From: an uncultured bacterium
GTDB taxonomy: Bacteria; Cyanobacteriota; Vampirovibrionia; Gastranaerophilales; Gastranaerophilaceae
Assembly: GCA_949299935.1 (NCBI GenBank)
Contig: CASGCE010000009.1
Span: 1-33,979, forward strand
Length of the DNA: 33,979 bases
Direction: 5' to 3'
Shown here: positions 6,771 through 13,853 of the stretch, in pieces
How the letters are laid out: the number at the start of each line of letters is the position of its first letter
Position numbering within the stretch: position 1 is the stretch's first letter
Notes under the pieces: generated by a model
What the model saw: only the letters and a program-made list of their open reading frames with translations
What the model was told of the DNA's origin: nothing
Database searches by the model: none
Made by a program: the position numbers and the translations under genes

Positions 6771-8759
6771 GTGATTAAACGGTTTAACATAATAAGTAGG
6801 TGGAACTCAGTTTTGGAAAAAAATAAGGTAGAAAACAATAAAAAACGGACTGCAAAAAAGTCTTTGAATTCGAATCCTCTATTAGATAAAAAAACAAATC
6901 CGATTGTGGATAAGCTTGTGCAGTCTGTGGTTCCTCAAAAAGAAGAAAATTTACATAAAAAAATTTCAAATCCTTTTTCTGAAAAAACAAATAACATAGT
7001 TGCAAAAATTAATAATTTTAATACTTATAGAACCAATAACAGATTATATTCAGGCGGAATAACAAATCCCATAGCAACGAATGATAAAATTGTAGATTAT
7101 GCAGATTTATTACAGGAGTTGAGTAATCAGTTTAATAAAAAAGAGTCGCTAAGTGAAACTTTTAGTTTGATTAACAATACTTTTTATGACAAGATTGATT
7201 CTAATTTTACGGCATTTGGTGTGTTCCATGAAAAAGCCAAATGTATAAATCTAAGGTTATATACAAAACGCGGTGAGACATATTCTTCAAAGGTATTGCT
7301 ATCGGATGAATTGAATCCGGTAATACAATCTTTCAAAAATTTTGAAGTAATTTCTCAAAAAAACATTAACTTTTTAAATATTCCTTATTTACAAAATTCG
7401 CCTGCGCTAATTTTGCCTATGGTTTCTGTAAACCAATGTATTGGAGTTATGATATTAGGTAAAGAAAGTACGAATGTAAATATAAATATACTGGAGCTTT
7501 TTGCCAATTATTTTGCTATGTTCATTCACAATATTGAATTAATGGCAAAAACAAACAAATATGCCAATACAGACACTTTAACTTCGTTATATAATCACAG
7601 AGGATTTCAGGAAGTTTTATCTTCAGAAATACAAAAAGCAGAGGATAATAAAACGGCACTTTCGATTGTGATGCTTGATGTTAATAACATATCAAAAATT
7701 AATCGCGAACTCGGTCATGCAAAAGGTGATGAAGTAATTAAGCTTGTGGCAGAAAAAGTAAAACAAAATATAAGGCCGTCAGATAGTGCCGGCAGATACG
7801 GCGGGGATGAAATAGCTATCATAATGCCTAATACAGACACAAAAGAGGCAAAATACCTTGCAGAATATATAACGTATTGTCTTTCGTGTTGTTTTGTTGA
7901 TGATGTAGGGCCAGTAAAGGTTTCTGTAGGTATATCAACTTATCCTGAATGTACTAAAAATCAAGAAAAGTTGTTAATTTTGGCAGAACAGGCTATGTAT
8001 ATTTCACAAGCTAAAGGTTATAAAGAAGGAATGTCTGCTATTATAAGTTCTACAGATTATAACTTCTGGGATGATGTTGCTCTTAATTCCTTTGCTGAAG
8101 TTTTAACAAAGCGTCATGCACAAATCGGGATTAATTTTGAAGAAGAACTTTTACATAAATTTAATAATGAACAAATAAAATCTCATAACCATCTTATGGA
8201 AATGGCGACATCACTTGCGGGTGCAATTGATGCAAAGGATCCTTATACAAAAAATCATTCAACATCTGTTTCGAGATATTCCGAGGCTCTTGCACGTGCG
8301 GTAAACCTTCCTGAAGAAGAAGTAGAGCAAATTAAATTAGGAGCATTGTTGCATGATGTCGGGAAAATAGGTATTCCGGAAAGCGTTTTGAAAAAACCGG
8401 ATAAATTATCGGATGAGGAATGGGAGATTATGAAACAACATCCTGTAATTGGTGCGGAAAAAGTTATTGAGCCTAATGAGGCTTTGCGGAATTTAATTCC
8501 GATTGTTAAATACCACCATGAACGTATTGACGGAAATGGCTATCCCGACAAATTGAAAGGGAATAAAATTCCGCTTGCTGCCAGAATAGTCTCTGTTGCG
8601 GATGCTTATCACGCACTAATCAGTGACAGACCCTACAGAAAAGGTATGCCGGTTGAAAAGGCTTGTGAAATATTGAAAATGGGTTCAGGTACTCAGTGGG
8701 ATTCAGATTTGGTAAGACATTTCATTTCTATTGCCCCATCTCTTTCCACAAGTGTGTAG
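6771..8759 (+). CDS. GAF-GGDEF-HD-GYP cyclic-di-GMP turnover protein
   Basis: 662 residues. Residues 1-100 are Lys/Asn-rich and probably disordered; about 110-270 resemble a GAF sensor (ALILPMVSVNQCIGVMILGK then a long helix). The GGDEF domain has an intact RxxD inhibitory site (R335-D338), five residues, then GGDEI (344-348) in which the last residue is Ile instead of Phe. The C-terminal HD-GYP phosphodiesterase is complete: H528-D529 in HDVGKIGIP, and HHERIDGNGYP at 582-592. It is thus predicted to make and/or degrade c-di-GMP, probably with degradation dominating. No membrane segment, so cytosolic. The GTG at 6771 has no ribosome site; a TTG at 6813 has AGGTGG 9 nt upstream and is a plausible alternative start (648 residues). 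Confidence 0.92.
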   Translation: MIKRFNIISRWNSVLEKNKVENNKKRTAKKSLNSNPLLDKKTNPIVDKLVQSVVPQKEENLHKKISNPFSEKTNNIVAKINNFNTYRTNNRLYSGGITNPIATNDKIVDYADLLQELSNQFNKKESLSETFSLINNTFYDKIDSNFTAFGVFHEKAKCINLRLYTKRGETYSSKVLLSDELNPVIQSFKNFEVISQKNINFLNIPYLQNSPALILPMVSVNQCIGVMILGKESTNVNINILELFANYFAMFIHNIELMAKTNKYANTDTLTSLYNHRGFQEVLSSEIQKAEDNKTALSIVMLDVNNISKINRELGHAKGDEVIKLVAEKVKQNIRPSDSAGRYGGDEIAIIMPNTDTKEAKYLAEYITYCLSCCFVDDVGPVKVSVGISTYPECTKNQEKLLILAEQAMYISQAKGYKEGMSAIISSTDYNFWDDVALNSFAEVLTKRHAQIGINFEEELLHKFNNEQIKSHNHLMEMATSLAGAIDAKDPYTKNHSTSVSRYSEALARAVNLPEEEVEQIKLGALLHDVGKIGIPESVLKKPDKLSDEEWEIMKQHPVIGAEKVIEPNEALRNLIPIVKYHHERIDGNGYPDKLKGNKIPLAARIVSVADAYHALISDRPYRKGMPVEKACEILKMGSGTQWDSDLVRHFISIAPSLSTSV

Positions 8760-8841
8760 TGTTGTTTTACAAAAATAATAAAATTTTGAAACTTTATACA
8801 TAAATTTAAGAATTATATTAAGGGTTTTGAAAAGTACCCAC

Positions 8842-8870
8842 TTGCATGATTTTCAAAAATAGTGTATAAT
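8842..8870 (+). promoter_or_regulatory. Sigma-70-type promoter of the zinc-ribbon gene
   Basis: TTGCAT at 8842-8847, 17-nt spacer, TATAAT at 8865-8870. The predicted transcript start near 8877 leaves a leader of about 50 nt, ending in AGGAG before the ATG at 8929. Confidence 0.75.
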
Positions 8871-8928
8871 CTCAAGAATAAAAGGAATTAAGGTTTCTTT
8901 TTAGTATTACCAAATCAGGAGAAAAACC

Positions 8929-9222
8929 ATGTACGAAGACGAAAAATTAGTTTGTGAAGATTGCGGAGTAGAATTCATCTTTACATCAGGTGAACAGGAA
9001 TTTTATGCAGAAAAGGGCCTGGTAAATAAGCCCAAAAGATGTCCTGAATGCAGAAAAAAACGCAGACAAAATAACAGAAGAAACCGAAAGATGTATGATG
9101 CTGTTTGTTCAAAATGCGGTGTGCAGACACAGGTTCCTTTTAGACCGATTGAAGGCAGAGAAGTTTATTGTAAGGATTGTTTTGCAAAGCTTTCTGAAGA
9201 AAATAATAACACTAAAGAATAA
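8929..9222 (+). CDS. Zinc-ribbon protein with two CxxC pairs per half
   Basis: 97 residues. The N-terminal half has C-E-D-C (9-12) and C-P-E-C (38-41), as in the zf-trcl/CxxC-x17-CxxC type of probable zinc-ribbon domain. The C-terminal half has a second set, C-S-K-C and C-K-D-C. A Lys/Arg/Asn-rich linker (about 42-55) between them could contact nucleic acid. No enzymatic motif. Function unknown in the family; an RNA- or translation-related role is only a guess. Strong AGGAG ribosome site and its own promoter. Confidence 0.88.
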   Translation: MYEDEKLVCEDCGVEFIFTSGEQEFYAEKGLVNKPKRCPECRKKRRQNNRRNRKMYDAVCSKCGVQTQVPFRPIEGREVYCKDCFAKLSEENNNTKE

Positions 9223-9253
9223 TTTAGAGGGGTTTTATAAAGACCCCTCTAAA
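9223..9253. terminator. Stable hairpin between convergent genes
   Basis: The 11-bp perfect stem TTTAGAGGGGT/ACCCCTCTAAA has a 9-nt loop and starts directly after the zinc-ribbon stop. No long T-run follows on the plus strand (CATTTAT), so termination may be partial. The stop of the minus-strand gene (9249-9251) lies inside the stem. Confidence 0.7.
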
Positions 9254-9548
9254 CATTTATACAGTTATTTAAATATTCTATAGTGTTTATTTTCTCGTCA
9301 TAAAGATATTTGATAAAGTTTAAATAAGCTGTATCATATGATGTTATCACAAGATTAATTTCGAATCCGTCCGTACAGAATGGTTCATAATCGTAGACAA
9401 CGTAGCTGTTATATTTGCTTTTCCATTCTTTTCTTTCTATGCGGCTGTTGTTTTCTTCAATAATATCTTCTAGCCAATCGATGATATTTTTATCAACATT
9501 TTTTATTTCCAGTCGGTTGTATTTGCCGCAACTGTTTTCCATAAGCAT
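9249..9548 (-). CDS. Hypothetical protein, unknown
   Basis: 99 residues, not recognised. Mixed alpha/beta composition with an acidic helix-like segment (NIIDWLEDIIEENN) and a beta-rich middle (SKYNSYVVYDYE, FEINLVITSYD). No signal or membrane segment. The start at 9548 is chosen because AGGAG lies 7 nt upstream; the in-frame extension to 9590 has no ribosome site. A second Met sits two codons in. It stands beside the ZorAB-like cassette but faces away from it, and no link is shown by sequence. Confidence 0.65.
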   Translation of the reverse strand: MLMENSCGKYNRLEIKNVDKNIIDWLEDIIEENNSRIERKEWKSKYNSYVVYDYEPFCTDGFEINLVITSYDTAYLNFIKYLYDEKINTIEYLNNCINV

Positions 9549-9650
9549 AATACATCTCCTGTTATATTTGAATTTTAAATTGATTTGCAACGGAAATAAT
9601 CCCCAAAAGGTATAGGTTATTATAGTAGTATTTGCTAATATTGTTATAAT

Positions 9651-9679
9651 TTGCCACTTAGTTTGTTATATGGTATAAT
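9651..9679 (+). promoter_or_regulatory. Strong promoter of the ZorAB-like cassette
   Basis: TTGCCA at 9651-9656, 17-nt spacer, TATAAT at 9674-9679 with an extended -10 (TGG immediately before). Predicted start near 9686, just upstream of the AAAGGAGAG ribosome site of the first gene. Confidence 0.8.
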
Positions 9680-9700
9680 CCTGCTAAAGGAGAGATATAA

Positions 9701-10603
9701 ATGAACTTTATGTATATTTTTACAGATATTCCTATACTGATAGTTATATTGACATTTGTAACATCAATAATATTTTGTATAAGAAAATATGTATTTATCA
9801 ATAAGAATTTGGTATTTTTATATAACTTTTTAGCAAACTTCAATAAAAATGACCTAAATTTCAGATTTAAAGAAATAGATGAATGGATGAGAGTAAACCC
9901 ATATGTTTCTGCGTGTTGGCTTGAATTTAAAAATACTTTAATATTTTCCGAATCCGTAGCTTTAAAAAGTGAGGATAATGATTTAACCTATCAAGATGTT
10001 TCATCAACGGTTCAAAATATTCAAACAACGGTTGACCCGTTATATTTTTTCAATGAAGAAAGTCTTGTAACATCAAATTATAATTCGAAATTAATGGCAG
10101 CTATGCCAACTATTTTGACAGGGTTTGGGCCTTTATTTACGTTTTTAAACATAGCAATAGCATTTGGTAAAATTGATTTTTCAACACAAGAGAGAACGAT
10201 TGCTTCAGTAGCCGGTTTAATGAGCAGTATGCAGATTGCGGCTTTGGTTTCAGTTATTGCGGTAGGTTCATCATTGATGTTCATGATTATTGAGAAAATA
10301 TTGTATGGATTCAAATGTGCAAGGCCTCTTGCCAAAGTACAGGATAAAATAGCATATTTATTTGACAACATTTCTTCTGAGAAATTTTTATTTGAACTTT
10401 TGAGGGAAACAAAAATTCAAAACAATTCAGTATCAAACTTAATTATGGCAATGCCCAATCATTTTAAAATGGCGCTTAATGCGGGTATAGCGAGTAACGT
10501 TGTGCCGTATTTAGAAAATTTAATCTTCGGTGTAAACCAAATGAATAAGCAATTAAAAGAAAATATTAAAACTGGCGGTGATTCAGTTGACGATTTGTTT
10601 TAG
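9701..10603 (+). CDS. ZorA/MotA/ExbB-family proton-channel subunit
   Basis: 300 residues. Inner-membrane stator subunit expected to form a pentamer around a dimer of the next gene's product and use ion flow to do mechanical work. Membrane segments at about 9-28, 132-156 and 168-200. The stretch FNEESL...MPTILTGFGPLFTFL before and in the second segment resembles ZorA of Zorya anti-phage systems more than flagellar MotA (established knowledge: ZorA has a PxxLTGxGxLxTFxG-like block). Canonical Zorya ZorA has a very long cytoplasmic tail; here only about 95 residues follow the last helix, so the tail that signals to effectors is missing or replaced. AAAGGAG ribosome site; 10 nt separate it from the next gene. 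Function as defence is inference. Confidence 0.75.
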   Translation: MNFMYIFTDIPILIVILTFVTSIIFCIRKYVFINKNLVFLYNFLANFNKNDLNFRFKEIDEWMRVNPYVSACWLEFKNTLIFSESVALKSEDNDLTYQDVSSTVQNIQTTVDPLYFFNEESLVTSNYNSKLMAAMPTILTGFGPLFTFLNIAIAFGKIDFSTQERTIASVAGLMSSMQIAALVSVIAVGSSLMFMIIEKILYGFKCARPLAKVQDKIAYLFDNISSEKFLFELLRETKIQNNSVSNLIMAMPNHFKMALNAGIASNVVPYLENLIFGVNQMNKQLKENIKTGGDSVDDLF

Positions 10604-10613
10604 CAGGTGAAAA

Positions 10614-11300
10614 ATGGCAATATTAGTTAAAAAAAATAAGCCGTCATATTCAAATGACAACATATTCTGGACTACTATGGCCGATCTTTTATTAGGTTTA
10701 GCGATAATATTTATGACGTTGTTTGTACTTGCAATGACTGGTTTTACGCAAAATTCTATTCAGCAAAAACAAGAACAGATTAAAGCCTCGGAGGAATTAA
10801 TAGAAAAGCTTGAAAAAGAAGACATTCGTGCTGAGGTAGACAAAATGACCGGTGATATAAAGATTTCGGATTTAGAATTATTTGAATTAAACAGTTGGAA
10901 TTTATCCGCAAATGGTAAACAATATCTTGATAAGCTTATACCAATATACATAAACACTATATTTTCCAAGCAGGAATTAGTTGACGGTATTAACAATATT
11001 GTAATACAAGGTCATACTGATTCTCAGTCTTTTTCGGGTTTAAAGACGAAGGATGAGCAATACATTAAGAATATGGAGTTAAGTCTGAAGCGTGCGAACT
11101 CTGTTGCGGAATACATTTTTAAGACTGATTATAACAAGGATTACAGTGAACAATTGCGTGATAAAATTATTGTTGAAGGAAAAAGTTTTTCAGATCCTAT
11201 ATTAAAAAGTGACGGCACGGAGGATTTTGATAAAAGCAGGCGTGTCGAACTTAAACTCACGGTCAAACGTTGGGATTTATCGCAAGCATTTGGCTTGTAA
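10614..11300 (+). CDS. ZorB/MotB-like OmpA-domain stator protein
   Basis: 228 residues. A short cytoplasmic N-terminus is followed by one membrane helix (about 24-44) starting with FWTTMADLLLGLAIIFM. D24 matches the ion-carrying Asp of MotB/ZorB in position. A Glu/Lys-rich coiled segment follows (about 50-75), then a periplasmic OmpA-like peptidoglycan-binding domain with IVIQGHTDSQSF, LSLKRANSVAEYIF and DKSRRVELKL. Length is close to known ZorB proteins. It is co-transcribed with the channel subunit and should anchor the complex to the cell wall. CAGGTGA ribosome site. Could also serve an unknown non-defence motor; no flagellar genes are near. Confidence 0.82.
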   Translation: MAILVKKNKPSYSNDNIFWTTMADLLLGLAIIFMTLFVLAMTGFTQNSIQQKQEQIKASEELIEKLEKEDIRAEVDKMTGDIKISDLELFELNSWNLSANGKQYLDKLIPIYINTIFSKQELVDGINNIVIQGHTDSQSFSGLKTKDEQYIKNMELSLKRANSVAEYIFKTDYNKDYSEQLRDKIIVEGKSFSDPILKSDGTEDFDKSRRVELKLTVKRWDLSQAFGL

Positions 11301-11404
11301 GCATAAAAAACAAAGACGTAATTTTTGAGGTGAAGAATATTATAAATATGTATACTTTAGGTATAGATTAGTAAATTTTATAAGTACAAAAAACAAGGGA
11401 AAAT

Positions 11405-11746
11405 ATGTCAAAAACACTAAGCGAATTATCGCGTTCATTAAAGGAATTTATAGCTGAATCACAAGATGCGCACACCTCGGGTGACATTAAAAAATACAGA
11501 TACAATAATTTAAAAATAGACATTTCCGATCCGAGGACGACGAAAATTCCTCAAGTTATAATAACGATAGGGATGTCCGAAGCTTCATTTGACATAATGA
11601 CCGGAGAGAAGATATCCGGGGGATTAGGGCCTGATGAGAAGTATATCTTTAGGTGGTTAGACAGGGGTTCTAACAGAGGGGAATTAATAACGATTATGAA
11701 AAATGCGCAAAGGCATATAGGAAAAGCTCAAAGCGGAATAGATTAG
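11405..11746 (+). CDS. Unknown 113-residue protein next to ZorAB-like pair
   Basis: Not recognised. Soluble, no signal peptide. The N-terminal third looks helical (LSELSRSLKEFIAESQDAH), the middle is beta-like (YNNLKIDIS, QVIITIGMSEASFDI) with a Gly-rich turn (GEKISGGLGPDE), and a helix with RGELITIMKNAQRHIGKA ends it. No nuclease, helicase or HNH motif, so it is not ZorC, ZorD or ZorE. It begins 104 nt after the ZorB-like gene with a modest AAGGGA ribosome site; read-through from the cassette promoter is likely, as no terminator is seen in the gap. It ends 3 nt before the stop of the convergent uvrC. Confidence 0.68.
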   Translation: MSKTLSELSRSLKEFIAESQDAHTSGDIKKYRYNNLKIDISDPRTTKIPQVIITIGMSEASFDIMTGEKISGGLGPDEKYIFRWLDRGSNRGELITIMKNAQRHIGKAQSGID

Positions 11747-11749
11747 CAA

Positions 11750-13408
11750 TCAGTTATTTTTCATTGTTTTTGAGCGTAGCTGTCTGTGGTAGGTAATTGC
11801 AAATCTGTGTGCTTCATCTCTTATTCTTTGTATTAAAAATAGTGCGCTTGAATTTCTGGGTAAGATTACCGGTTTTGGTTTTTCCGATAAGAATACTTCT
11901 TCATTACGTTTTGCCAAGCTAACAACGTCAATTCCTTTTACATCAAGATCTTTTATAATTTGCATAACACTTGATAATTGGCCTTTGCCCCCGTCTATTA
12001 TTATTAAATCAGGTTTTGCCCATTTTTTTTCACCCAAATGAATTAATCTGCGTGTTAAAACTTCTTTCATTGATAAGAAATCATCGGGTTTACCTTCAGT
12101 TATTTTAATTTTAAATTTTCTATATTCGGATTTCTTTTTAACACCATTTATAAAAGTTACCATTGAGGCTACAGTATTTGTTCCCTGAATATGTGATATA
12201 TCATAACATTCTATGCGGTGAGGGAAATTTTTCAGGTATAATTTTTCAGCCAGATAAGAGCCAATTTCATTAAAATCATCTTTTATTTTTGACATTTTGG
12301 TTATTTTAGCATTTTGCAGAAGGACATTTGCGTTTTTGTCCGCAAGCATTTGAAGTTCTTTACCTTGAGATGATTTACCATAGCTTATTTTAACCTTTTT
12401 TTGTGCTAAAATCTCCAACCATTGTTCGTATAATGTTTTTTCTCCGACCGCTTCGAGTTCTCCAGAAACTATTTTGTCGGGATATCCAAGGGTAAGTGTG
12501 CTGTAATATTCCTTGAAAAATGTTGCAAAAAACTCTACATGATCATCTTTTTCCACATCATATACAAAATCCTTTTTATCGATAAGTCGTCCTTCTCTAA
12601 TCATTAAAATTACTATTGCAAAAATACCCTCATCAGCTGCAAGAGCTATAACATCTTCGTTAAGTTTAGTATTTTCATATACGACTTTTTGTTTTTCAAG
12701 GGTTTTTTTCAAATCAAGGTAACTGTCACGAAGTTTTGCGGCTTTTTCGAATTGAAGGTTGTCAGAATATTTTTGAATTTGTTCCATTAACTGTTCCATT
12801 AATTCCGACTGTTTGCCTGATAAAAATAATTCAGCCTGACGGACTACGGCTTTGTATTCTTCACTTGTAACGAGGTTTTGACAAGGTGCAAGACAGCGTC
12901 CTATATGGTAATACAGGCATGTCCTGTTTTTAAATTTCGGAGTTTTACACTGCTTTAGCGGAAAAATTTTCTTTAAAAAATCAAGAGTTGAATGCATTGC
13001 CCTAATATCTGTATAAGGTCCGTAATATCGACCTTTTTCAGAGTTTATATTTTTTTTACGGACTATCGATATTCTGGGAAAATCTTCGTCCGTAACAAGA
13101 AAATACGGATATTTTTTATCATCTTTTAATAATACATTATATTTTGGCTTATGTTTTTTTATCAGATGACTTTCTAAAATTAATGCCTCAACTTCTGTAT
13201 TTGTAATTATATATTCCAGATGGTCAATTTGTGAAACAAGCACCTGCACTTTTATGCTGTCATGTTTTTTGTTGAAATAGCTTTTTACACGGCGTTTGAG
13301 AATTTTGGCTTTACCGACATAAATTATTTCATTATCCTTGTTGTAATAAATATAACAACCGGGTAACGAAGGTAAAAGTTTTAAACTTTCTTTCAATTTG
13401 TCGTTCAT
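11750..13408 (-). CDS. uvrC: Excinuclease ABC subunit C, lacking HhH domain
   Basis: Nucleotide excision repair nuclease making both incisions in UvrB-bound damaged DNA. Visible in order: GIY-YIG domain (residues about 15-90; PGCYIYY, YVGKA, LKRR); Cys cluster near 154-176 (four Cys); UVR domain about 203-238 for UvrB contact; RNase H-like nuclease with YDISHIQG near 403, IIDGGKGQ near 473 and RDEAHRFA near 533. The protein stops at 552 residues, about 15 residues after that block. Most UvrC proteins run to about 600 with a C-terminal tandem helix-hairpin-helix; none is encoded here or in the following sequence on this strand. An ATG with TATAAT 7 nt upstream and no ribosome site suggests a leaderless message. 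Confidence 0.95.
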   Translation of the reverse strand: MNDKLKESLKLLPSLPGCYIYYNKDNEIIYVGKAKILKRRVKSYFNKKHDSIKVQVLVSQIDHLEYIITNTEVEALILESHLIKKHKPKYNVLLKDDKKYPYFLVTDEDFPRISIVRKKNINSEKGRYYGPYTDIRAMHSTLDFLKKIFPLKQCKTPKFKNRTCLYYHIGRCLAPCQNLVTSEEYKAVVRQAELFLSGKQSELMEQLMEQIQKYSDNLQFEKAAKLRDSYLDLKKTLEKQKVVYENTKLNEDVIALAADEGIFAIVILMIREGRLIDKKDFVYDVEKDDHVEFFATFFKEYYSTLTLGYPDKIVSGELEAVGEKTLYEQWLEILAQKKVKISYGKSSQGKELQMLADKNANVLLQNAKITKMSKIKDDFNEIGSYLAEKLYLKNFPHRIECYDISHIQGTNTVASMVTFINGVKKKSEYRKFKIKITEGKPDDFLSMKEVLTRRLIHLGEKKWAKPDLIIIDGGKGQLSSVMQIIKDLDVKGIDVVSLAKRNEEVFLSEKPKPVILPRNSSALFLIQRIRDEAHRFAITYHRQLRSKTMKNN

Positions 13409-13415
13409 TAACTAT

Positions 13416-13421
13416 ATTATA
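13416..13421 (-). promoter_or_regulatory. -10 box of uvrC, leaderless arrangement
   Basis: TATAAT on the minus strand, 7 nt before the uvrC ATG. A clear -35 is not seen (nearest TTATTG at a 17-nt spacing). Confidence 0.55.
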
Positions 13422-13479
13422 TAATTTTAATATTTTTCTGCAATAAGTTATACATTTGTTGTATTTTCTTATGAACATC

Positions 13480-13507
13480 TTGACAAAAACTGAAAAACAA
13501 ATATAAT
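13480..13507 (+). promoter_or_regulatory. Consensus sigma-70-type promoter
   Basis: TTGACA at 13480-13485, 16-nt spacer, TATAAT at 13502-13507: perfect hexamers, the strongest promoter seen in the window. The predicted start is about 13514, at the A of an ATG and at the 5' side of the structured leader. Confidence 0.88.
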
Positions 13508-13513
13508 GTTGTC

Positions 13514-13814
13514 ATGATTAAAAAAGATATGGAAAAGATTAATATAGATATAGAAATGTCTAAAACCCTTGCCAAGACTAGCTCACAAGTCGGGGGGGGG
13601 GTACCATTCTTTAAGCTTTAAGAGGCTTTTCCGTATAATAGAAAATTTATTTGATATCACAACCCTATTGCGGCCCGTAATCGCTATGAACAAACGAAAT
13701 ATGACGGGTCTTACTTGTCATGTTGATACAATATTGATTTCACCTTTCGATAATTGTAACAACTTGGGCTGCAATGGGGCTTTGATATCAACGCACGGTT
13801 ATGCGTGAATAACC
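13514..13814 (+). ncRNA. Candidate structured RNA or leader, undescribed
   Basis: No convincing gene fills the 445 nt between uvrC and the next prepilin gene. From the promoter onwards the sequence folds by eye into long-range pairings. P0 is 13527-13537 with 13626-13636 (11 pairs, one G-U). P1 is 13651-13677 with 13765-13791 (27 positions, 22 Watson-Crick, 3 G-U, 2 mismatches). Inside P1, H1 is 13701-13708/13714-13721 (8 pairs, two G-U), and directly abutting it H2 is 13722-13732/13753-13763 (10 pairs, one A-A mismatch). A further hairpin lies at 13791-13814. Wobble pairs favour RNA over a DNA palindrome. It could be a stand-alone small RNA or a 340-nt leader of the prepilin gene at 13854. 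I see none of the tmRNA, RNase P, SRP or 6S hallmarks. Confidence 0.55.
13592..13601 (+). repeat. Homopolymer of ten G
   Basis: An uninterrupted run of 10 G in an AT-rich genome, inside the leader. It also interrupts a short reading frame starting at the ATG 13514: with 10 G the frame ends at 13621 (35 residues); with 9 G it would continue to 13808 (about 98 residues). It is therefore a possible slippage site. Confidence 0.7.
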
Positions 13815-13853
13815 AAGAGATAGTTGTATAAAAAAAGAAAGGTAAAAAAGATT

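Noticed and set aside
13651-13791. Integron attC site
   Set aside because: The long imperfect inverted repeat is attC-like in size, but the outer and inner core triplets expected for attC are absent and no integrase or cassette array is present.
13569-13808. 79-residue frame starting at TTG through the poly-G
   Set aside because: No ribosome site, poor start, no recognisable protein features; the same bases are better explained by RNA stems with G-U pairs. Kept only as a slippage alternative.
13514-13814. tmRNA, RNase P RNA, SRP RNA or 6S RNA
   Set aside because: None of the hallmark sequences (tRNA-like ends or tag, GAGGAAAGTCC-type P4 block, SRP tetraloop region) can be seen.
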